NCBI RefSeq assembly: GCF_964204865.1
Contig: NC_135259.1
Location: 11,480,974-11,544,973 of the forward strand
Length of the DNA stretch: 64,000 nucleotides
Source: Styela clava
Lineage: Eukaryota > Chordata > Ascidiacea > Stolidobranchia > Styelidae
Direction of reading: 5' to 3'
Positions 38,601 to 50,288 of this stretch are shown here, piece after piece (the stretch's first letter is position 1; every line of letters begins with the position of its first letter). The position numbers and the translations under genes are program-made. The notes beneath the pieces were generated by a model. That model did no database searches and had not been told where the DNA came from. It was given only the letters and a program-made list of their open reading frames with translations.

Positions 38601-40997
38601 TAGTTGTAAAGTGATCCGTGATATATACTTTTGCACGTAATGATTTAGTATTTCACTGATCTTTTTTACCAAATACTTTCGATTTTTGTTCCCCTAGTAC
38701 AATTTAAGGTCGTTCGTAAATTCAATAATAAGCCAAATCTTATTTATTTATACAAGTAGCAAATTTGCGGTTTACGGAGGTGTCTTTCAGTTTGAATATA
38801 CAAATTTCACCTTCAGAAAAATAAAAAATCGAAAATATATCTTCGTTATTTTCCTGATTGCTGTTGCTCTCGTCAGAAATCACATCTAGAGCCTTTTTCC
38901 ATATTTTAATTTCGTCAATCCAAAGTTGTATTTCTTTTGAATAAAATCTATTTTGGTTTATTTGATTCAAATCTGTTCCAAATGATATCAAATTGATATC
39001 ATTTTTCGAAACAGAGTCGCCGATATCGTTTATATCTACTCCTCGACGAATTGTATCCCCATTTTCTTCAAGAGTATAGAGCACGAGCTGAAATATTAGA
39101 AAATATAAACATCTTGTTATCAGAATTTTGTAGACATTAAACGATATCTAACCAACAAAGATAACTGATTCAGTGAATTAACAAGATCGAATAGAACATG
39201 GGGGACAAAATACAGTAAAAACAAGCAATAAAATATCATAATATATTCAATATTTGAAGGTTTCTGGCAGTTAGACACTAAAGTCTATAGATGGAGCAAG
39301 TATTTCTATTTTGATATGTATCTTAAATACGCACTCATATCGTAATGAGAAGATCTACACGTTTTATGTGTACAATGAAGTTTAGTACGAATCATTAGTT
39401 TGTGGTAATATTCAAATATACGGTGTGGAACATCAAATAAAAACCTGCTGCGAGTTATCAACTTAGAAATTTTTCATGCCACACTGTAGCACCAGAATAT
39501 CACAAACCTGAATAAGCGATTCAGTTTTCTTCCATACGATAGCAGCGTGGTACCATATCAAAAATCTCATCGGGTGTTCGAAAGAAACACGCTTATCCTT
39601 CAATCCAAGTTTTTCAGTAATTACTAATGTAATCATTCCTGGGACGGGATTTATTCCATTTGTAGAATTAACACAGGCTTGTAGACGTAATTTAAATGCT
39701 GCACATTCATAGGTAAATATATTCAGGCAGTTAGGTGATGGAACACGCAGTTTGAAGTAGAACTCGATTGTAATGTCTCCTGGCGGCAAGGACAAGTTCT
39801 GAACACATATATATTTCATTATTTAATAGTGTTAATTCATGTCCAAACGATTTTCCACCATTTGGATGGTATTACTGTAGATATATTTATATATATACAC
39901 CAGCGGGATGCAAAATTTGAAAAACAGATTATCTTTTGTGTCGGACCGAAAGTCATGCCAAAGGCAAACAAAAACAAAACAAGAACGGGTATAAAAAACT
40001 AAATTTTAAATAATTTAAACGTTGTGGAATGCACATTGTAAATTTGATACAATAAAGAGGGGTGTGCAACCTTTAATACAGAAGGGCCAGATACAAATAA
40101 CTAGGTGAAACTTTGGTCCGTATCTTCATTTCACATAGGCTTTCTAGTAGTTGCAAGCACAAATATTTTGGTTACTGATTTTATTACATGCTTCCTTCGC
40201 ACTTCGCTGTTAAACCATCATAGACCTATATATTTATTAACTTGAACTCAGAATGAGCATTAGAAATAAACTAAACTTGTTTTGCGGACCATTCAAAAAT
40301 TGCACTTCTCCGTGGGCTGCACAATTTTGAGTGGGTCATTGTGCCCGCGGGCCGCAAGTTGCACCCCTCTGCATTAAACCACCCATCTGTTTACAAATGT
40401 GTGTTACATGATTTGGGATTTTCAGATTACTGCTTTTATTCAAAAAATTTGCAAAATTCTGATACATGAGATAAACTTGTCACCTTGGATAAAACAGAAC
40501 CTCTTCCTTCAATCTTTGTGCAGTGGTCAACCCCATCTGCAACTGTTTCAGGTAATTTACGATGTGGACTTATGCATTTTTCTCTCAAATCGTTCATGAC
40601 CTGATTACCCCATAATTCAGAAATTTTTCTCTTTTCTCCTGGAATACTTTGGACGACTGCGCTCTGTAAAAATTGTCGAATTAGTTAAAATAATATAACT
40701 ACATCGCTAAATTTCACCAAAAGCTTTGATACTCAATCCAGAGATTCAGTCAGCATTAATTTTTAGGCTCATTTTATTATATGTTAATGGCATATGCGAT
40801 ATGCAATCATTCTGACAAACCATCTATATAAACCTCAGATATCTAAGATTCGGCGATACATCGCGCTTAGTCATGCAGTCGCCCTCACAATAACTTAAAA
40901 TAGAAAAAGGGTATACAAATCACAAGCCACTCACCATTGTCACTATTCCGATTAGAACCACAAAACAGCATTTGAATATTACAACTAACGAAAACAT
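29623..40997 (-). CDS. Secreted multidomain adhesion protein (LamG-like, C8-like, EGF, VWD, two discoidin domains)
   Basis: Proposed exons: 40997-40935, 40663-40484, 39798-39508, 39087-38811, 38463-38002, 37935-37586, 36474-35936, 35779-35613, 35261-34992, 34758-34534, 33952-33820, 33561-33337, 33262-33126, 32825-32718, 32374-32239, 31848-31755, 31684-31450, 31070-30819, 30301-30213, 29778-29623. All introns are GT-AG and phases agree throughout; total 4,389 nt, or 1,462 residues. Order: signal peptide 1-20; LamG/pentraxin-like 82-270; Cys-rich C8-like about 320-390; EGF-like about 425-475 ([14 protein letters not shown]); VWD-like about 490-715 ([13 protein letters not shown]); second LamG-like 721-941; second C8-like about 995-1060; EGF 1064-1103 ([12 protein letters not shown]) and 1107-1142 ([12 protein letters not shown]); discoidin (F5/8C) about 1142-1297 and 1298-1458, the latter ending near FELLGC. 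There is no membrane segment. It is probably an extracellular matrix, coagulation-like or cell-surface binding protein; the exact orthologue is unknown. Confidence 0.9.
32500..32660 (+). repeat. Dispersed repeat, copy 1 (intronic; partner 45510-45672)
   Basis: Both copies contain a(c)cttgggtg or a(c)ctcgggtg, then cgataa, ttccccagta and aatttgtg-like blocks, ending in a T-rich tract with tttttttactg. This copy lies in an intron of the multidomain gene. It is non-coding and of unknown class. Confidence 0.7.
36599..37063. mobile_element. hAT-like MITE, family 2, with perfect ends
   Basis: Perfect 15-bp terminal inverted repeats (CAGGGGTCGGCAACC and its complement) are flanked by a perfect 8-bp target duplication, ctgtaagg, at 36591-36598 and 37064-37071. 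The 465-bp element has no ORF. It sits in the intron between exons 6 and 7 (VWD region) of the minus-strand multidomain gene. Eight-base target duplications and CAGGG ends are typical of the hAT superfamily. Confidence 0.95.
40057..40371. mobile_element. hAT-like MITE, family 1, degenerate copy
   Basis: Ends gaggggtgtgcaacc and gttgcacccctctg form inverted repeats, and the interior resembles 15259-15572 (acctttaatac, gggccagatacaa, cacttctccg). The flanks caataaa (40050-40056) and cattaaa (40372-40378) look like a decayed target duplication. It lies in an intron of the multidomain gene. Confidence 0.7.
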
Positions 40998-41902
40998 CAC
41001 TTTAAACCTATTGAATGTTACCTGTAACTATTTTCTACACAAAGTTACGTTTGTTTTTATGGGGAACTCCCGTGAATCAATGGATTAAGAATTATCACAT
41101 AGCCCGGGGTGAAAACGAAGCAGAGTACAAAATGTACATTTTCGTAGATTTTTCGTTGGTATTCGTATTAAATTAAAGCATCCATGAATATAACTTTGAT
41201 CATGGTTTGGTTTTCTCTTTTGGATTAAAATATTTAGCATAGTTACAGAGATGTGGTCAATCACGATGAAAGAAACAAAACAAATATATCAAAGAGATTT
41301 TTTTCATCCGAGTTTGATACTATTTTGATTATGAATAATCATGTTACTATCTTTTCGTCCTTGATCAAGACAACAAAACAGAAGCAATTAAAGTGAGGAA
41401 CGAATCCAATATCACCTATTGTTCTGTGTTATTGACCCAGGCAATGCGAATTCAACCTGATCACTTTCAAGCTCATACGACCATTCTTAAGCAGATAATA
41501 GAGAAAGTAATCTGTTCTGAATAAGTTAAGTGCTTCAAAAGCCTTTTTTGCTATAATAAATATAATTTGAATTTCAAGTTCCTAAAAAAGTAAGTTACCC
41601 ATTTTTGAATGTTATCCAACAATCCGACGAGTAAAAGTACTGCAAATAATTGAACGGCTTCTCATATTTACTGATCGATAATACAATATATCCGAGCTAT
41701 TGACAAAACAATGTTGAGTCGCTGTGCGAGATCATTATTTTTACATAATATCTAGCATCTATATAATATTAATCATAACATAACTTAAGTTATTGATACA
41801 TACTTCAACTAGTACATAATGACATTGATTATTTGATTAATGCTTCGCTTCCTAATTTGAGAATTCAAATCGTAATTAAAAATATTGTCACTCCATTTTC
41901 AG
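40998..41902. promoter_or_regulatory. Divergent intergenic region between the multidomain gene (-) and the acetyltransferase (+)
   Basis: The two genes are transcribed away from each other, with about 980 bases between their start codons, so promoters for both should lie here. No clear TATA box or repeated motif could be singled out. Confidence 0.4.
41901..41902 (+). promoter_or_regulatory. Splice acceptor in the acetyltransferase leader
   Basis: The string ctccattttcag has a good polypyrimidine acceptor form 77 bases before the chosen ATG. It implies either a non-coding 5' exon, as in vertebrate NAT genes, or a spliced-leader acceptor if the organism trans-splices. Confidence 0.5.
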
Positions 41903-41979
41903 AGTTCATTCGGTGTGATGTACAGTACACGATACATCTTCTGAGGGCTCCGTGCAGGACGAATACACATAACTTAGAT

Positions 41980-42867
41980 ATGGACTTGAACAAACTTTTG
42001 GAGAGAATAAATTATGTTGGATCTATCGACGAAGTGAGTCTTGAGCTGTTGAATGAACTTTGTATATCGATTGTGTCTTCAATACCTTACGAGACTTTGG
42101 ATAACTTTGGAGGCAAACAGCAACAGTTTGGCTTACAGATCATTTATGATAAAATTGTAAACGACCATAGAGGGGGCAATTGCATTGATCTCAACATTAT
42201 ACTTCACTGGATGTTGTCAAAAATAGGATTCAATGTGGAAATGTGTATAAGTTATGGTATAGACAAAAAAAGTAACAGTTTCATAGAGAATAGCCCACAT
42301 ATGTGTTTGCTTGTGACTTTTGATGACGGTCAGCGTTGGCTAACAGACGTAGGTTTTGGTGGAATGGGATTTGTATTCCCGCTTAAAATGAACCAACTCG
42401 CAGTGGAACAGTATCAACCAAATGGAATATATAGGATACGCAGATATGATGATGACATTTTCTTCGCGGAGAAAAAACGACAAACGCAATTAGATTTACA
42501 TGGAAGTGTCATCTCATCCCGACGCTTCTCAACAAATCGGGCAGATAGCGAATGGAATATACTTTATGGATTCTCGACAAAGGCAATGCAACTAGAAGAC
42601 ATACGAAACATTTATTTATTACCGGGAAGAGAGCATGCTTTTACAAGTGTCAACTGCGTGGCAATATTGCAAGACACACATCACAGAAGATTTCTAACTG
42701 GAAGTACTTTTATAAAGAAACAATACATCGACCCAATGACGATACAAGTTGTCCATTTACGTCAGTTAGATAAAAATGAACTGAATAAAATTCTTCAGTC
42801 TGAATTCGGAATTGTCCTAAACTTTGAGCTTCGGCCCAGAAGCGAACTTACATGGATTGCGGGATGA
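41980..42867 (+). CDS. Arylamine N-acetyltransferase (NAT family), single coding exon
   Basis: The ATG at 41980 gives 295 residues starting MDLNKLLERINY, matching the size (about 290) and N-terminus of animal NATs. Upstream in-frame sequence is open but lacks an ATG and crosses a splice acceptor. The catalytic triad is visible: Cys68 in HRGGNCID, His107 in SPHMCLLV and Asp123 in LTDVGFGG. Enzymes of this family move an acetyl group from acetyl-CoA to arylamines and hydrazines through a Cys thioester, in the cytosol. The coding region is intronless, as in vertebrate NAT genes. The CI at 42179-42188 reads RGGNCI where many NATs have RGGWC or RGGYC. Substrate preference cannot be told. Confidence 0.92.
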   Translation: MDLNKLLERINYVGSIDEVSLELLNELCISIVSSIPYETLDNFGGKQQQFGLQIIYDKIVNDHRGGNCIDLNIILHWMLSKIGFNVEMCISYGIDKKSNSFIENSPHMCLLVTFDDGQRWLTDVGFGGMGFVFPLKMNQLAVEQYQPNGIYRIRRYDDDIFFAEKKRQTQLDLHGSVISSRRFSTNRADSEWNILYGFSTKAMQLEDIRNIYLLPGREHAFTSVNCVAILQDTHHRRFLTGSTFIKKQYIDPMTIQVVHLRQLDKNELNKILQSEFGIVLNFELRPRSELTWIAG

Positions 42868-43001
42868 ATGTAATCTCGATCAGTGCGCTGAATTGATATT
42901 AAACTACTAACTGATTTCCGTTTCCTGATAATTTATGTAGGTACATGTCCTGTGCTAGCGCAAAATATGTTTAACTTTAAAGTAAGCGAATGACGTACTT
43001 G

Positions 43002-43060
43002 TTTATTGTCTATACTATAGTAACCTACGATATTTGGATATAGACAATATAGACAATAAA
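43002..43060 (+). promoter_or_regulatory. Poly(A) signal of the NAT gene within an inverted repeat
   Basis: A 13-bp perfect inverted repeat, tttattgtctata (43002-43014) and tatagacaataaa (43048-43060), brackets a 33-nt loop. Its right arm includes the AATAAA poly(A) signal at 43055-43060. Confidence 0.6.
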
Positions 43061-45509
43061 TATATATATTTATCTTAACACAAACAGTATTTCTGACATT
43101 TTTTTATAACGTATGGTGTGCGAGGATCACCATATGGAATTAACCTGATTTTTAAACCAGTGTAACTTGTGTTGAAACGTGGATTCCCAAGGAACCGTAT
43201 CAATGTGTGACCAAGCTTAAATATTATGACGTCTCCACATGACTTATATTGCCAATAAAACGCAAGTATGCAGAACCCTTGCTTGATGAATTAATTAAAT
43301 GCTACATGCTATAACAGAGTTTCCCCAAAACATCCGTTCATAAATACCCCTTGGAAAATTTATAGATCGCAATTTTGTTCTTATTTTGATGGCTAAGCCC
43401 AACTTGCTCGGATGCGCAACTTATTTTTTATAGCTAAGTTAATATATCTTTCAAATAGGCTAAGTAACTTTAAAATTGATTATTCTAATTGAATATAAAA
43501 ATCTGTGTGAGATTAAGCAAAAACTACAATCAAACTAAAATGATGCCGGCTGAATCAATACTAGCTTTGGCGATGAATGAGCCATCATTTCAGCAACAAG
43601 CTAATTAGTGCCAGGTGAAACATTAGCAATATTTAATTTGATTGTTAAAAAAATCCCAGCAGTTCTTTAAAAAGCTTGTATACACATTTAGTAACATTTT
43701 CTCTGGAAAATAGTAATTGATTGGCAAGACTAGTGCTCTGTTGATTTTATTTTCAATATGGAGTAGAGACGTGAATGTTGAGCAAAGGGGCCCAAACGCA
43801 CATTTAACACATTTTTCTTGCTCGTTTTTTCATCAAACATTTTTTTGGTCTGTTTTCTGTCGTCTATTATTTAGCTAAGGAGTCTATAAACTTAAACTTT
43901 CGATGTTATGTTCAACTACGTCGTATTAAGAAGAATGGTTGTCGTTATGTTCACTTTCGCGGATGCCGTCTGCATTTTTGGGGGTTTGAATTACAAAAAT
44001 CAAAACTATCTGTATGATCAATTGGATTTCAATAAATGTGTAGTGAGAAAACTTTATAGAGAGAAACAGTGTTCTAGGATTCTTTGGTATATTAATGGAT
44101 AACATAGACATCATTAATGATAGCACTAAGCGGCATGCAGAACAGCAAAATAGATATAAACTAGAGTGAGAGCTCAACAGTGACATCAATCGACATGAGT
44201 AAACGTTAAAAATTACATCATAAAAACCATCCTAAATAATGCAATCACAGAAATTAAAATTAAAATTACGACCAACCAGAAACGGTACAACGGTACAAGA
44301 AGAACAAACAACTCTTGATCGAGAGCAGCAATACGTCATCAACTTTTTCGGATAAAAAGCTGCATGAAAACACTAAATATGAAATGAAATCGGGCAACGA
44401 CCTTGTTTATGCCAAATATCATTAGGTATTAGAAATAAGTGGTTAAAAGCATTGAAATTCATGGTGCCGTACCTATCAGTATGTACTCGCTACGTTGTTT
44501 ACTTGTTCAAATTTTATGAATGCCGAAAGATCCCGGGATTGTTAAGTGAATGATAGAATAAAACCATGCAGATAGGAACTCACATTCACTCCAGTATTAT
44601 TATACATACGGAGTAAACCCAAACTGACTCCTTCAGAGGTCAATAAGCATACAATATATTGTGATGCCAAATATTCGTATATTGTAAAGTTGTACGATTC
44701 GATGAAAATATACTATTTTGCCCACCCTTGCGATCTGTAATCACGCCAGTAATCTAGCGAAACGAAACACGTGGTAGTCCAAACACTGATGCAGCGAAAC
44801 TTAATAAAATCATCATTAGGAAATTGACTAAACTGCTGCAAGGGTTCAGATCTACTGTTACGTAACAAAGGTAAAATGAAGTTATTGATTCATATACACA
44901 TCGTTTGAAATAATGATAAAAAATGAAGCATTTAGATTTAGAATAAATAAACTATGTAAAATATTCAATCATATATTAGTTAATATTTAATACAAATCTT
45001 TTAATTTTCGAGGCACACTTAGCAATTCGTCTTCGGGGACCGCTGGCTTAATGATTGAAGCCGGCATTGTTATGCAAGCACGCGCAAATCGAGTTTCGCG
45101 ACCAAAATATTATTGTGTTGTTAGGCAAGCGCGATGATTCTACCCTGTTTGCCCCAAAATAAAACAAATCCCCCAAACATAAGAAAAGTGAAGACAATGT
45201 GTTACTTAAAAAAACACGGTATGGTGAATATTTACTCAGAATCGTGAGGTTTTTGTTTAAAACTAGTTCTAAGCGTTTCGAATCGAGTCTAAATATATAA
45301 ATATATATAGTAGTTTTTTTAAAATTGGTGTTTTTTTTGCGGCCCCTAAAAATCGTTTCGCGGCTCTTTACCGGGCCATTGAAATGGGTTGAAGTGGGGA
45401 ATTCCCCATCTATATTTGTTTATATGGCTCATTCACCTCTACTATATAATCTCTGGTAAGCGGTGTTGGTTAGATATTTCATACGCTACCCACCGCCAAA
45501 ATTAGTAAT
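43061..45509. other. Intergenic, no gene seen
   Basis: AT-rich sequence. Short ORFs near 43900-44190 overlap on both strands and show no domain or splice support. GC-richer stretches at about 45010-45130 and 45340-45390 (cggcccctaaaaatcgtttc) resemble decayed hAT ends but lack clear partners. Confidence 0.5.
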
Positions 45510-45672
45510 ATCAAAACTCTAGAATTCTAACTTTGGAATTGGATATTAGAACCTCGGGTGTCGCTGCTCGATAATTGCAGCTTTGGTTCCCCGCGACATC
45601 CTTTCCCCAGTATAACTTTGTAAATTATCATTTTCTTGTAATTTGTGCTTGTGATTTTTTTACTGGTTAAAT
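45510..45672 (+). repeat. Dispersed repeat, copy 2 (partner 32500-32660)
   Basis: Similar to 32500-32660 in the same orientation: agaacctcgggtg, ctcgataa, ttccccagtataact and tttttttactggtt in order. It abuts the end of the inverted duplication at about 45690. Confidence 0.7.
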
Positions 45673-45689
45673 TTTTTTTTCTAAAAGCT

Positions 45690-46862
45690 GTAGCGCAATG
45701 CTCGTGTCAAACCACTCAAAAGGGAAATTTGGATACAGCCTCTCTCAACCTCTGGTACACTTATCAATTTGGGGAATATATAAATATTTTGAAATTATTT
45801 TTTTTATAACATTGAAATCAGTGCAATATTATTTAGTAATATATACTAGCAATTAGAGTTATCGATAAGTTGCCTAGCACACATTGGCATGGATATACAT
45901 GATTCACATTTCACGGGAGCCTAGTTCCCTATTTCATGACATCATTAGTTTAGTCTCGGAATGGGTGTATGCTGCTTTGGGAAATGAAGACATATTCGTT
46001 TTCAACGAATCTTAAGTGTATGAAATACAACTATTAATACGTATTCCACATAATTTAATGAAATGTACACACGATAGTAGAATATCAGATATATGGGTGA
46101 ATTCAAAGGCCATCGAACGATCAGTCCAAAGTTCATTCAACTCACGTAGATTAGCGGGCTATGAAATAAGCATTTCTGCAAAAGCAAACGCTATCACATG
46201 GGAATGTCGTTATGCAAAGTCCACTCCGAGAGATTATATTTATAATTTCATCCCCTATCATCAGTGATTAGATAGATATTTCCGTCCAGCTAAAAATTTG
46301 GTCACACAAACGTTTGATAAAAATGACTAAAATGTCAATAAGCAGGCTACATTTTCGATTTTATTTATAAACTCCAATGCCTCCATTCAATTCCATACAG
46401 TATATTAACATACAGGTATTATGAAGTGTTTCACATCTTCGATTTGATTCACATCCACTGGTATGGGGAGCAAAAGACAGCACTGTTTTAGGTCAGTTTA
46501 CTTCGTCAGACCAAGGATCACATTATGTCATGTAAATTGATTTAATGTCTGTGCTATTATTATGTTCGAGCACTATTTGTTGCTAATTTCTTATAGATAT
46601 GGGGCTTTGTAATTTTGTTAATGTTTTTATCGTAATATAGGAACCTCTTGGAAATAGAGTAGTACAAAAACTGCACACAAAAAGATCCGAAAATACGAAG
46701 ACACGATAAGAGAGCGAAAATGAAAACAATTCTTGAAATCTAGAGTTTTATAAAATCAGAACGAATGCACACATTTTAACAATAGTGTACACTGTACAAT
46801 ATTTTATATAATCCTCCAACTGTGTATACGTCACGCTCGTCAGAACTGTTTCTACGACTCAT
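45690..46862 (-). repeat. Inverted segmental duplication, right copy A (partner 1-2360)
   Basis: The reverse complement follows 1-300 and 1510-2360 of the window with scattered substitutions and small indels. It lacks about 1.2 kb corresponding to 300-1510 and about 45 bp near 2275. The ORF at 46016-46267 lies inside it; the matching left copy has no equivalent long frame, so it was not called. Confidence 0.8.
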
Positions 46863-48309
46863 TGTCTAAGGCTAAGCATTCAAAGTCGAAGTTGGAATGG
46901 ATCTTATTCAACATGTACGTCCTGAAATTGAGCTCAAACTTCAGAGCGATAGTTGGATTTTACGAGTCGAAATTCCAAAAGAGAAAAGAAATATATTAAA
47001 AACAATTAAGTATTCTTAGTAAAAATTCGTTTTACCTGCGTCATGCTCCTGAGTTGACTACAAAATGCTTCGAATTATAATAGAATTCGAAATAATTTAG
47101 AAGGATTTTGGATAGGTTAAATTCTACTTCTGATAAGACAGCAATGAGACGATTTTTAACTACAAACAAGGATTTCATATGCGAAGTTTTGGTAGCGGAC
47201 TCTTTTCTCACCGGCGAAAACTTTTGCGGACTCAAGCTGCGTTTATTGCAACCGTAATCTCTGTGAAGTAGCAATAAAACCAAACATAACAGAATTTTAA
47301 CAAATTTCAAAATCGGAAATTCGCCGCAATTCACGCGTTCGTTAAAATAGTGTATAATGGCCTTTTCCGTCGCACAATATTCAATCCATGACAACGACGA
47401 GAGTTTAAAATGTCTTGCTATTTTAATTTAATCGTGGTAACTCGCGGTTGCGACGACTTACGAAAAGATGAAAACATTACTTCTTTAAAATTCCAGGACA
47501 ATCTGCGAATATACTAATGTGAGAATATGTTACCAGATTATATTATAAGTTTTGATACATATTTTTTGCGAACTTGCAAATTTGTTATCGCTGTTGAAAA
47601 AATCCTACTATCTGCTATAAATTTCCAGAAAGTACAACTTGATTTAGTACTCATTAAAAATATATTTAAAGTATATTAGTTAATCAAAGGTATATATATT
47701 CGTCGACTTGCTTTATTATTAATTTAATTGTGATCATTTTAATCTGCGGTTGTGTTGACGAAATAAAAGCAATACTAAGGAAATAACATGACAATCCGTA
47801 AACACAAAATGCGTAGTAAATTGCCCGGTTATATTTTGTTTTGATTCCTATATTTGTGAATTCGACAAATCTGAAACAAAACTTACGGCGCTCCAGTACT
47901 GTAGCCTACATAGCAATGTGGAGGCAGTAAACAAAACTTATGGTGTTCTCCGTGTTATTTTTAGTATTTTGTATTGCCGCTGTTCAATTTAGAAAATTGC
48001 GGTTGCCACCATTGACACCTACCAGAAAAATATTTATTCCTGGTTGTTTGCAGCCGCGAAAAACACCACTCAGGTAACTATCGACGCGCGTGCGGACTGG
48101 TATTTTCGTCGAAAATCCGCAAATGAGTTGTGAAATCAAATCGTTTGATTAGGCGACGCGCAAGTGACCTGTCACGCCACTTGTTGACAAATTTTCGAAA
48201 CGCAAATTGCTATTCCAATAGTTGAATATTGGAATATATGCCAAGCTCTACTCGATAACCAGTAATTATTGACTGGATTAAGTTATGTGAATAAACCTAT
48301 TTTTTTATG
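46863..48309. repeat. Gene-poor spacer with degenerate internal repeats
   Basis: Similar blocks recur near 47420-47560, 47735-47850 and 47980-48050 (gcggttg followed by gacaatc or ccgttatatt-like strings), suggesting an old tandem repeat of about 320 bp. The ORF at 47041-47394 on the minus strand has no recognisable domain and was not called. Confidence 0.35.
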
Positions 48310-48462
48310 TTTTATGTAAATTTTAACGTAAATCGTAACTTGGCTGATAGTTTGGTCTCGCAAAAACGTTTGCGGCTCGCAGTGAATTTCTGGCCCGTTG
48401 CGGACTCATTCAAACGCTCCGGGGACTCATTTGAGACCGCGGACTCAGGTTTGGAAACACTG
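48310..48462. mobile_element. hAT-like transposon end (relic)
   Basis: A GC-richer stretch ends in ggtttggaaacactg (48448-48462), the usual form of a hAT right terminus. No matching left end was found nearby, so this is probably a truncated remnant. Confidence 0.4.
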
Positions 48463-48835
48463 GTCCAACCTAAGGTAACCAACAACACTTTACCCACTAC
48501 CTGGAGTAAGGTAACAGAGTATGAACCGAATGACTTTAATCAGCGAGTCCATCATATTTTGTTCTAACGCACTAACCCACAAATCATTTTGAATATGTGG
48601 ATGTTTTTAATTTGTCATTTCAGTCTGAATTGTCAAATGGACAGGCTGGTCTGGTATGTGAAAATATTCGCAATGCATTTGGAAAAGATGAAATGATTTA
48701 TGGATGCTGTTGTCAATATGGCTTTGCACAGCACAAAGGAGATGACCAGACATGGTATAGTTTCACCTTGATATAAAAGTGTTTTTGACAGACCAGCATT
48801 CCCATTTGTGGGGGCCCATATTCTGGTATACATAC

Positions 48836-48900
48836 TAGAGATGTACCAATACCACTTTTTTCGCCGATACGGTTACCGAACCGATACCAACGAAAAAACG
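48836..48900. mobile_element. Possible left end of a hAT-like element
   Basis: The motif tagagatgtacc followed by repeated ccgatac-type strings resembles the ggagatgtaccgatg motif at 63963-63978 near the window end. No right terminus was identified for either. Confidence 0.35.
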
Positions 48901-49935
48901 CTGATTTCAAAAAGCTGATATTTTGTAATTATCATCTTAATTGTGAGGGTCAGACGGAATAATATAGTTGTCTGCCAATTTTATTTACAGTGAACATTAT
49001 TTCAAATTGAAAAAGAGTTATTTAAAAAAATGAAAAAATTATATTTGATTACGGGTGAAAGGAGGATACATACTAACGGTTTGCAGTACTCGAATCGCTA
49101 ATTGCTTCGCAATATATTGCGCATGCAAAGGTGGGTATCATGTGGCGGTTCCGCTTTCGAGTAAGTATATCGAGTGATCAGGTCAGCTGCAGTACGGTAC
49201 CGGCAGTCTACTGCGACAGATTGCATCCGCTCTACTTCGGCGTGATCTTCGCGTAAATATATTTAGACATCGCTCTCTTGTTTTAATAATAGGAATAAAC
49301 CATCATTTGTCTCTGGAACTTTGAAGCAGTGAGTTTTCAAACGATTATTCTCCATGAGATGTTTTTGTCTCTCGTTATTCCATCAATACCTAGTAGCAAT
49401 AGCCAACATAATAAATGTTAACATTCTCATGACATGGATCAAATTTGTATGGCGGCCTAATAGCTTACTTTGGAGAAAGCCATATAAGCTCCCTGGCAAT
49501 CTATGACATCAAAAGTCATTGCAATAATAGAAAAAATACGGCGTCCATACAAAATATGCATAGAATCACGAATCGAATAAAAAGTGCAATAGGACATTAA
49601 ATATCACTTGGTTGCGAAGAGACTCTGTGGTTTAATCAAACCTAAATATTACAACATTCTCATTATTTAACAGTTTGCCAGTAAAAGAATGCAATTTAAA
49701 AATTCATAGATACCGTCGATTGTAATTATAATTCTGGTAATATTTGTAAAAGGAAATGAATATAATATAACAGTATCAAATCTGAATAACAGGAATAAAC
49801 TATCTTATCTCTCTGTTTCATTGCGATTATTCTTTATGAAATTTACATTCTTTTACCTATATATACAAGTCTAAAGTCCGATTTCGGTACAGCCTACCCT
49901 TCATTATTACAGTGTCGTTGGCTATTTGTTTATAT

Positions 49936-50288
49936 CGGGGGTGTGCAGCCTTTAATACAGCAGGGCCAGGTACAAATACAGGGCGGAACCGCGGGCCGCA
50001 CCTGTATTAAACACAGGCTTTCTAGTGGTGGCAGGCACAAAATGTAGGTATGTATTAGTCATATGACACGCGTTGTTCGCTTCGCACAAGCTAGCTTTTT
50101 AGGGCATTGTAACATCATAATCACAGATAATGAATAGGGCGCGAGTATGGCTTTGCAATATAATAGAATTGGAATTACTGACATGTACCAGATTAAACTA
50201 AATTGAAAACTCGTTTCACGGAACGCATATCATTCAAAATTGGCACTTCGCCGCGGTCCGCACAATTTTTTCGTGTGGTCCGCATTTG
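49936..50288. mobile_element. hAT-like MITE, family 1, with an empty-site control
   Basis: It starts cgggggtgtgcagcc and resembles 15259-15572 inside. The right end is eroded (ccgcatttg). It is flanked by a perfect 8-bp duplication, gtttatat (49928-49935 and 50289-50296). The homologous site at about 13989 in the other duplication copy has no insertion. Confidence 0.85.

Noticed and set aside
47041-47394. 117-codon minus-strand ORF with a hydrophobic stretch
   Set aside because: No recognisable domain, lies in degenerate repeat DNA and has no splice signals; chance ORF is more likely.
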